64,000 nt of DNA, from positions 171,696,934 through 171,760,933 of the forward strand of contig JAVMKO010000001.1 in assembly GCA_032164245.1 (NCBI GenBank), written 5' to 3'. The DNA is from Sternotherus odoratus (Eukaryota; Chordata; Testudines; Kinosternidae). Positions 55,716-64,000 of the stretch are shown piece by piece. Under the pieces are notes generated by a model. It worked only from the letters and a program-made list of their open reading frames with translations, was not told the DNA's origin and ran no database searches. Numbering within the stretch: the stretch's first letter is position 1; each line of letters starts with the position of its first letter. Made by a program: the position numbers and the translations under genes.

Positions 55716-55717
55716 TA

Positions 55718-55978
55718 AGGCTTGTCTTCACTGCCAAGCAGTTCAGACTATGGAGGTGTGAACACCATAGTGCTGCACTGCAACTCCCCCATTTGGATAC
55801 GAACCAAAAAGTTCCTAGTTCACGCTAATGTAATCATCTTCAAAGCAGGATTATGTTAATGCGAACCAGGAACCTTTTAGTTTGCATCAGCAGCATCTAC
55901 GCAGGAAAGTGCAGCACTTTGGTGTGCACTGCTGTTGCACTCCTATAGTCTGAACTACAGCGCAGGCTGGACGTAGCC
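55718..55978. mobile_element. 261-bp foldback MITE (Harbinger-type)
   Basis: The element is almost entirely palindromic: gttcagactatggaggtg in the left half and cactcctatagtctgaac in the right half, with further complementary blocks (gttcctagttcacgctaatg and gcgaaccaggaacc) around the centre. TTA occurs at both edges (55715-55717 and 55979-55981), fitting a PIF/Harbinger target. No coding potential. Confidence 0.8.
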
Positions 55979-55984
55979 TTAGAT

Positions 55985-57480
55985 ACACAGTCCATCACAT
56001 CTTGCATTTGGAAGGCTAGAATTATGTGGCAATGTAAATAGAACTATGTCTGAAATGGTCTGGGAAGGTGAAGCTCTCGGTCTGCATACATTCCATTGCA
56101 AGAGCGGGACCTAAGGTATTGCGCAGAGTGGTGTGTTTGACTCAGATATGGGTATTAAACTTTGTATTAAAGCTTGCAATGCTTTACCCAATTGGAAACA
56201 ATGAATCTTCTTTTGTTTTTAGGTAATATTTTCTTTATAAGTGAAAGGATTATATTAAAAAATCCCTGGGAATCAACCAGGCAACAGACAAACGATTTTA
56301 GCAAAATATAAATTCAAACAGAATCTAATTGAAATATGATTGTGACAATCATAGAAAAATATCTCATACTAATTTTGTCAAAAGTGTCAACACAGTGCTG
56401 CAATAATCTTAAATGATAATTTCCTTGAAAACTTATAATTAAACATGATCTGCAGTGGAAGAAATTTTAAACACCTTGAACAGTCTCACACAGCATCTCT
56501 TCAATGTCACTAAAACAGACAAACGTCAGCACTAGTAAATTAGTTAGCACAAATTAAATCAATCCTTAGAAAAATGAAAAAGCAGCTGCAGAATAAAAAA
56601 ATTTAAACTACAGAGAAATAGTCTGAAAAATATGAGGCCAGTAAAGCAGTTGCATAATAAAAATATTAGAGTCAGGGCAGCCAGTCCCAAGGTTTCAGCA
56701 CTTGCAAATACAAGCCAGAAAGTAACCAGGTCATATCCCTGAATCCTAGGTCAAAGTGCCAGATGATGTAATTGAAAACAAGTGGTTTTGGTGCAACTGA
56801 AATACTGAAGTCTTAGCACACCAGAGATCCTGTAATGTCACCATTCTATTCCAAGTATAGAGAAATAACACAGTATCTCAGGACTGCAGTGTGATAACAG
56901 CTGGTACATGTAGAGTTTTTTAATGGAGACTACTTCATGAGTTTGACATACTTTTAACTTCAAGATTTGACTACTGCAAAACACTTTACTGAGGACTACC
57001 CTTGAAATACTGGTGCAGGAAGTAGGGTGCAATGAACTACTCTGTACTCTGCCTTTTTCCTGTGTACTTCTATGTATCATTCAATATATGGTTATCATCT
57101 TAAATCCCTATGTGGGGTGGAACCCAGTTATCTTCAAAAATCTCAACTTTTCTCCCCAAGTCCTATCACAGTATATTGGCTCACTCTTGCTATAATTTCT
57201 TAGGATTGAACCTTCTTAGTAGACAGTTTTCTTCAGGGGATGTCATGGCCCACATTCACAAAAGTACTTAAGAACCTAAGTACCTTTGTGAATCTAGGCC
57301 AATGTCTCTAGCATCTGCTCCCTCTGGCCAGGATGGATTAAGGCTCTATAGATTCATGACTCTAGGTCCAGCTCCTGGAATCATGAGTTTATGAAGGTTG
57401 CAGCTATCCTTTTGTGTGTGTTTTAATGGTTCTAGCCCTCGGGGTGCAAAGAAAACCTAGAAGATGACCAGAGTGTAACA
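55985..57480. other. Stretch without recognised genes
   Basis: AT-rich. A fragment at about 57255-57300 (aagaacctaagtaccttt, gtgaatctaggcc) belongs to the dispersed foldback-type repeat seen at 9061 and 31926. Otherwise unassigned. Confidence 0.5.
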
Positions 57481-57490
57481 ATAAAGTGAT

Positions 57491-58165
57491 GTCTGTGTAG
57501 CAGGGTAGTTACCCGCTCCAGCCCGGAAGGGGTTAAAACAGCCCTGGAGAGGGCTGTGGCTGGGGGAAAGCAGTGAGCCAGGGCTGATTGGGAAGGTAGC
57601 CCCAGCTGTGACCACCTTCCCAATCAGGCCACAGCTGCCCCTTATAAAAGAGCTGTGAGACAGGTGCTCAAACAGTCCCTCTCCAGGCTGGGAGGGAGCA
57701 GGGCCTGGCTGCCTTTGGGACAGGGTACCTGAGGTGGAACAGGCAAGGGAGCTTGGAAACTCCAGCCTAGCAACTCCCCAGGCTGCAGGCCTGAAGTGAG
57801 GCCTAAGGAGGGTGCTGGGGTTAGGCCAAAGCGGTTGGTCCAAACCCCCCTTGCCTATGATGACTGGCTTTTACACTGCAGTCTGCCCCAGGGTGCGGGG
57901 ACTTGATGATGACTAGCAGTAGGCCTAGACTAAGGCAAGGTGGGGATTAGAAGGTTGGGGGTTCCCCAGGAGTGGAGACCCAGAGGCAGTGTGTGGGGGC
58001 ATTTCCAGGGGGCAGCACCCCAGGAAAAAGGGCACCAGGGTCCAGGAGGGACATGGGGGCCAGCGGACAGTGAGACACCGGCCGGCAGAGGGTGCTCTGA
58101 GCTGGAAGAGCTATTCCCAGCCAGCCAGCAGGAGGCACCGCAGGAGTGAGTCGTCATGCCGCTCA
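57491..58165 (+). mobile_element. LTR-like element
   Basis: Starts tgtgtagcagggtagtta; TATA box cttataaaagagctg (about 57641-57655). It is GC-rich with the phrases ccagcccggaaggggttaaa and ggctgattgggaagg. It ends near 58165, but the end is estimated. No poly(A) signal of AATAAA type was found. No retroviral coding region is adjacent. Confidence 0.5.
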
Positions 58166-58169
58166 GTCT

Positions 58170-60930
58170 GCCACAGTCTGGACACTGCCTGACACGTGGT
58201 CTGGGACAGTGGGGAACTGCCTCATGCATCTCAATCGGCTGTTAAATACAAGACTCGCTGTTCTAGGGGGTCCTGCTAACCCCACTCTAACAAAGGGCTC
58301 TGTGTGTGGCAGGAGACAAGTACAGCAGACCTAATACATGCACAGTGACTGTTCTAAACAGGGAGTTGTTTTGTACACTGGATGAAAACTATTATACACA
58401 TTTAGAGAGCAAAAATGCTGGTACCCTCTGCTAAAACACAACTCCACACTTGTGCCTGTATTCTGGCAGCTAAGTGGATGGAGTATCAGTATGCAGAGGT
58501 AGAATATCTTTGGCCCATTCTTGGCTCCTAGGCATGTGAAACAGAACTTAGTGGCAGAGCACGTCCTCCTTATGAACCCTCCAGTCTGCTGCTTGCTAGT
58601 ACTGCTGGAGGCACTCTTTGACCATCTTCTCTTTCCACCAATTGGCTGGCAGGATGGAGACATGAAGCTCTGGAAAACCAATAGGCTGGCAGACAACACA
58701 GGCTTTGAAAAACTGCCAAGACTTACTCCTGCATCCCCCACCCTTGCTGATACTTTCCCTTCCAGGTTCCCCCATGTCAAGTGCCCTGATCTTGTAACCA
58801 GTTGTGAAACCTTCCCCTAAATGTACCATGTGCGTTACTGACCTGGGGCCCCACACAAGCGACTTTGCACAAGATGATACAAAAACAGGGCTGGCTCTGA
58901 TAAAAAATAATAATCATTGTAAAGTGATCTTCCTCGAACAATTCAATGGTGTAGCTGGGGGAAGTGAACAAAAAGTTAAAATACAATCAAAATATCAAAC
59001 AAATCGTCTAACTTTTCAAAATTAATAAATATTTGAAACAAAAATAAATCCTAAAGTGTAAAAAAAAACCACTAAAAAGCAAAAATGAATGCTACCTTTA
59101 GAAGGGATAGAAAACACTGCTTGTAAATGTACTCCATTTGCTGAGGTTGCCTCAAAGGGGACAGCTACATGATTTGTCCCCCTTCTCAGTCAGCTGGGAA
59201 ATTCAATTTTTAGTAAAGTTAAAGAATTACAGACCAGCTCTGCCAGCTTGCTCATAGCATAAATTAAAGAAGATGCCTGTGTAGATCCAGTTTCTTTGGT
59301 CAATTCGTTTGCAACGCAAAATCTTGCAGAATGTTGCTTCCAATCTGTCCAACGTGAAGATTTGTCAAAGCTGAATTTCTCTGGGGCATTGAAGAGAGGT
59401 GTGTGTTCATGAGATCCTGCAACATTTCTTGCTTTGTTCCTTGTGGCTGCAACCTGTGTTGCTCTTTTCCTTCTGTTTCTATTCTTCTTTTACTCCTGAC
59501 ACAGAAATACATTACATGGTATCAGATCTGGACTGGCTACAGAGCTTGTTCATACTCACCAGATGTGGTGTTCATAAGATCCTTTAATGTTCTGCCAATT
59601 ACAGCTGAGGTTCATTTAAATCAGGTATTTTATATGGAGTGCCACATACAGGTTTAAAAGTATCATGCAATTTAGCATTCCATTACAGCAGTTGCTAGAT
59701 AGCACTGAAAACAGCAGGTCCCAGATGGCCGGGATTTACACCTTGTACTACCCAAGTGAAAGTAGTGGGGATGAACAAACTGTATGTCAGGACAGCAATG
59801 GACCCACTGCTTCCACCTATCAAAGATGTAGAATGAATCCTGGTATATTGCCCATGAACGCTTAAGAGTTTAGTTGAAGTGTCAGAAATAAATCTAGAGA
59901 CAATGTAACAAATATTGATCTCAGTCATTTATACATTTGTGTAAATCCAGTGTACTTTTTTCAAGTCAGTGAAGTTACTCTAGATTTATACAATTGTAAC
60001 AGAAGTTAGAATCTGGCCCCATAGATCCAGTTCTGCCCTTTGTTGCATTCATGCAAGACCCTTAAAAGCAGGAGTTTGTCCCTGAAATCCAGTTGGTTGC
60101 ATAAGCATAATGGATGACCTAATATTGCCCCTTGAGTAAAGTGCAAGAGACATTAAAATCTGAAGCGGATAATACTATATCTTAAAACAATAGAGAACAA
60201 TATTACAGCCAAGAATCTTTTTGGTACGAGGTGTAAATCAGATGTGATATTAAATCCATATGGCTAGGGTCAGCATGTAAGACCTACTGCATATTGACTG
60301 CAGCATTTCAGCGCTGGCCCATTTTTTCATTAGTATTTTATTGACTTCTATAGACATAACAGTAGTGAATATACAGTACCGAAAAATGAACTCCAGCACC
60401 AACTGATAATGAAAGTTTTAAAAAAAACAAACTTACTGCCCTACACTTTTAATAAAAATACACAGCAGAGTTCCCAAACAAAACTAATCCCCCTCTCTCA
60501 CACGAGGGAAATTATCATGGCAAAAAGAAACAGATCTAGCAGTAAACTCATAAGGCTAGTAGTAAAATACTGTAGCTACGAAGAGGAGAGCAAAATCAAT
60601 AGTGAAAATGTACATTAAGTACCGGTATCTTCTCCAGTGCTGGCAAAAGCAGGGAATCTTTCTGTTTCTGGTTCCATTTTCTGGAATTCAGCTTTCTGTG
60701 ACTGAACCTCTTGCCCCGAAATCCTTGTGCTACTAGAGTAGATTAGGTGGGAGATGTAGGGAAAGTGTTTTTAAAAAATCCAAGGGCTCAGTCAAAGGAA
60801 TTCTGGGTCTACAGTCAGACATCTGTTGGTGCCACCCTCCCTGAAGCTATAATGCTCTGGTTTCCCCTTTATCACAATGTAATAATATACCAAACCTCCA
60901 TCAGGAAGCTTTCCATCCTGAGAGAGCCAA
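58170..60930. other. Stretch without recognised genes
   Basis: No exon recognised. A block at about 59940-60020 (cagtgaagttactctag, agaatctggcccc) is the ancient gaagtcaatgg-type repeat again. Frames of 60-150 codons on both strands overlap and show no family features. Confidence 0.45.
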
Positions 60931-60944
60931 ATGCCCAGTAAACT

Positions 60945-61078
60945 GAAGCTGAGATTGACTTTGGGCAAGTCACTGCCCTTTTTTACACCTCAGTTTCCCC
61001 ACCTGTAAAAGAGAGATGCTGATACAGACCCCCATGTAAAATATTCTGTGATCCACTGATGAAGCATTATGTAAGAAC
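60945..61078 (+). repeat. MIR SINE fragment
   Basis: Phrases gggcaagtcactg, cctcagtttccccacctgta and atccactgatgaagcattat follow the MIR core and tail order. The tRNA-like head is missing. Confidence 0.8.
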
Positions 61079-61139
61079 TAGGTGGTATTCTTTTTTAATA
61101 TATTTGTGATGCTGTAATGAGGTGTCACATAGTGTGGAC

Positions 61140-61428
61140 CAGCAGTGTCCAATAGAAATTTGATGCTAGCCACACTTGTGGTTTTGAATTTTTCTTATTC
61201 GCCACATTTATTTTTGATTTTATTATTTTATTTTTTAATAGGTGCTACTAGCACAAAATTACTTCAGTGTGACCCTTTGCATTCTTTTTCTTGATCTGTA
61301 CTTGGATTTTATAAAATTTACTGCAGAAAAAGTGTCTTCAATACACCAACGCATTGCTCATGCATTAGCCACAATTCAATAGCCTATTTGTCACATGTGG
61401 GTAGTGGCGAACATATTGGACACCACTG
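61140..61428. mobile_element. 289-bp hAT-type MITE, old
   Basis: The left end cagcagtgtccaatagaa and the right end, reversed, cagtggtgtccaatatg are hAT-type termini of the Charlie-like kind. Flanks are only partly similar (gtgtggac and atgtaggc), so the target duplication has decayed. The interior is AT-rich. Confidence 0.75.
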
Positions 61429-61429
61429 A

Positions 61430-62460
61430 TGTAGGCTATGCAGATCTTCAGGATATCCTCCTTCTTTCCTGCTTGCTGCTTCTGTCAGCAGTGAAACAGT
61501 TAGAGGTTGATTTTAAATTGGCAACAGTAGGCTTCAGAGTCAATGTCTCTTGAAAGAAAGAGGAACCACTTGTAGCTCTTGAAGCTAATGAGTCAGGCTA
61601 ACATCATAGTCAGGCAGAAATCTCTGCATTGAGCCACATGTGGCACACATTCTGGAGATTTTCTTTTCAAGATGAAGGCTTACTTTAAATATATAAATAA
61701 AAGGGAGTAAATTGGAGTCTGGAGCACAAGATGCAGCCATCAAGGGGAAAGTACCAGTGAGGTGAGCTAGTGCAGGCTGGCCAGTCTGACCCAAGAACAA
61801 TCCGACCAGTTCCATATTCAACAGGAATGGTCACAGGCTTCTGGCCAGATGAAAATAGTAAGAGGTTTCTCTAACTGCTGCTATTTGTGTATCCAGAGCA
61901 GCAAACAGCAGGGAAGGGCCCCAATACTCTGAACCAGCTCAATGATTGGGGAGTAGATACAATCAAGCATGAGAGATGTGATTGTTTGGGCTAGCTCTTC
62001 AAGACCTATTCTTTGTCCCACAAATATCACTTCTGCCAAACTATATACAAATATACTGTATTTTGAGCGTGCCCACTTTGATTAATTAAGTTTAATTGTG
62101 TAACAAATCACCATTCAATGTATTCATTATGCTAATGAGTCTTCCTTTTCAGGGGATTTATTATTTGAAAATGTGAACTTTGATCACTTGTCTGTTTAAC
62201 TGAGCAAGGCAATGTGCCTGAAGTTAGGAGATGCTTTAATTCAGAGGAGAAATGACCAAAGAGAACTTTAGAGAAAATAGCTAAGGAAAAATTGGCTGGC
62301 TGGCCCGTTTGGAATTCCCTGAGCAAAAACTATGCAAAGAGATTGATACAGCTATTTTCATATAAATTAATCACCTGCTTTACAACCTTGAATATAAATC
62401 TCAGCTCATTATACATTTGCAATTAGAAATTGCAGCTGTATCCACTTGTTATATAGAGCT
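61430..62460. other. Stretch without recognised genes
   Basis: AT-rich sequence without recognised repeats or coding exons. Confidence 0.5.
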
Positions 62461-62474
62461 TGTAATATTTAGAG

Positions 62475-62978
62475 CAGGGGTCTCAAACTCAAATGACCAT
62501 GAGGGCCGCATGAGGACTAGTGCACTGGCCCGAGGGCCGCACCACTGACACACACACATACCCTCGCTGCCCCGGCTCTGCCCCCACTCCACCCCTTCCA
62601 TGAGGACTAGTGCACTGGCCGGAGGGCCGCACCACTGACACACCCTGCCCTCGCTGCCCTGCTCCGCCCCCACTCCACCCCTTCCAAGAGGTCCCACCCC
62701 TGCCCCACCTCCTCCTCTGAGCACGCAGCTCCTCCTGGAAAGCGCTAGGCACCACCAACAGCTGTTTGGCAAACAAAGCAAGAGCAATATAGGAAGTCCA
62801 GAGCTAGAAACACGCGCGGCCCAGCCAGGCAGCAGAGAAGCCTCCGCTTCTGGCCCCTCTGTCCTGCAAACTGCTATGGGGGGACGGGGGGGGGGGAGGC
62901 GCCAGGAAGCTTGGCGGGCCGCAGGGAAGGGCTTTGCGGGCCGCATGTGGCCCCCGGGCCGCATGTTTGAGACCCCTG
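62475..62978. mobile_element. 504-bp hAT-type element
   Basis: The left end caggggtctcaaactcaaat and the right end, reversed, caggggtctcaaacatgcgg share at least 14 bp of terminal repeat. A perfect 8-bp target duplication, atttagag, lies at 62467-62474 and 62979-62986. The interior holds a tandem pair of about 88 bp (62511-62600 and 62601-62687) and G-runs, with no transposase. Confidence 0.95.
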
Positions 62979-63067
62979 ATTTAGAGGAATACTAAAATAG
63001 TTAAACTGATCTGCATTCATCTCCCATGGGCTGCCATCATATGACATAACCTAATTTATGACAGCAG

Positions 63068-63846
63068 GACAGGGTATATCAGACCCTCTGCTGGAGACCT
63101 CCTGGCCCTGCCACACCCTGCCCCCAGAAAGACTGTGTGGGACACAGCCAATCAAGACACTGCAGATCAGTCTGTATAAGAAGAGATGCAGGCTAGAGTA
63201 AGTCCAGTTCCTTCCTAGAGCTGGAGGAGTGTGGATGGTGTGTGGCTGACTGAGGGAGCTGGCCTCAGACAGGGTGGTGTTGCCAGAAGCTGGGGAAAGC
63301 AAGGAGGAGCCCTGAGCTTGTTGCTGAGACTCCATCAGAACAAGGCCCTGAGCTAAGGGTGAAGATGGCGCAGGGATGTGGCCCAGGGAATTAGAACAAC
63401 CGTGAGACTTAAATAAAGGGACACAGTGGACAGCTGCTATCTACAGGGTCCCTGGGCTGGGACCTGGCATAGTAGATGGGTCCAGGTCCTCCCCACCCAC
63501 CATAAGCCACCAAGGGAAGTGGCCTGAACATTGAGGCACTCCAGAGGGTGAACTGAACTGCAGAAAGGCTCTAAGAGGGTGAAGACTTTGTTGCCATGGG
63601 GGAGCCCTGGGGCACTGCTCTATCCTGGAGCAGGGATAAATTGAGGGAGATGTTATAGAGGGCACTGAGAGAGACCCCCTTTTGGATTTGTATCCTGGAA
63701 GAAGTTTTACTTTGCTTTTATCTCACAGGCAGACTGTGGGAGTTGGCCAGAGGGCTGAGTCAGCAAAGACACCCCACAGACAGCAAGTGCAGACACACAC
63801 ACTCGGCCAAGGGAGCGCTTCGGAGAGGTGAGTGCAACCCCATTAC
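63068..63846 (+). mobile_element. LTR-like element at right edge
   Basis: TATA-like ctgtataagaagag (about 63172-63185) and an AATAAA at about 63412-63417 are in the right order. It ends about ccccattac at 63846. The flanks share acagcag (63061-63067 and 63847-63853), a possible target duplication, although the 5-prime end then reads gacagggt and lacks a TG start. Alternatively the LTR starts at tgacagcagg (63059). The body is GC-rich and without retroviral genes. Confidence 0.5.
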
Positions 63847-64000
63847 ACAGCAGTTTCATGGAAGTCTGTTGTCAGCAGTGGCAAGCCACTTTCCATTCTG
63901 GTGTGTAAAAGTTTTGCCAGTTAAAATAATTTGGTGGTTTAAATATTTGTCCATTACCTTTAAAGGCGCACCATCAGTGTGAAAATTGCATTGCTTTTGA

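Noticed and set aside
58331..58780. A 149-codon minus-strand frame.
   Set aside because: No recognisable motif, and overlapping frames are open on the other strand; no evidence for splicing.

Overview
This is eukaryotic, non-genic DNA. It is most likely from a turtle, or failing that another archosauromorph reptile such as a crocodilian. The basis is the repeat content: CR1 LINEs with a well-preserved reverse transcriptase, MIR/CORE-type SINEs, many Harbinger (PIF), hAT and Tigger/TA-target elements, and a series of solo-LTR-like elements. I recognise no exon of a host gene, no rRNA and no real tRNA gene. The species assignment is inference from family resemblance, not a database match.

Layout. 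0-6.6 kb: a hAT relic, a 125-bp hAT MITE, a SINE tail and an internally deleted Harbinger transposon (about 3.37-4.61 kb). 6.6-14.3 kb: a Harbinger-type MITE split by an antisense LTR, a foldback block of tRNA-like modules near 9.6-10.1 kb, and two more antisense LTRs. 14.3-20.4 kb: mostly unrecognised sequence with a second copy of the 125-bp MITE. 20.5-26.9 kb: the richest locus, a roughly 6.4-kb Harbinger element with a transposase remnant on the plus strand, a Myb/SANT-type gene remnant on the minus strand, convergent poly(A) signals between them and an extra plus-strand ORF in the apparent intron of the minus-strand gene. Five later insertions are nested in it. 27.5-32.9 kb: an antisense LTR, a SINE, a foldback element and a third, truncated Harbinger copy. 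33.06-37.5 kb: a CR1 LINE with a 572-codon reverse-transcriptase ORF, then an older CR1 carrying a Tigger-like MITE and a roughly 60-nt insertion that holds a hammerhead-ribozyme-like core. 37.5-46.7 kb: a solo LTR with a perfect 5-bp target duplication, a 2.1-kb hAT-type element full of GC-rich minisatellite, a third CR1 and three clustered LTRs. 47-64 kb: a SINE interrupted by a hAT MITE, a 440-bp direct duplication with an LTR exactly between the copies, foldback MITEs, more hAT elements and two plus-strand LTRs.

How the parts relate. The window is a stratified record of insertions, and the nesting gives relative ages. Harbinger copy 2 is older than the hAT, LTR, TA-MITE, Harbinger-MITE and Tigger insertions inside it. 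The CR1 copies are older than the TA-MITE, the Tigger-MITE and the hammerhead-like insert they carry. All three CR1s and nine of thirteen LTR-like elements lie on the minus strand; this might mean the region is transcribed from the plus strand (for example an intron), but that is speculative. The most informative observations are the three-ORF Harbinger with a MITE inserted in a splice donor, the hammerhead-like insert, the LTR between 440-bp repeats, and the A-run/GC-hairpin/T-run core of the TA-MITE.
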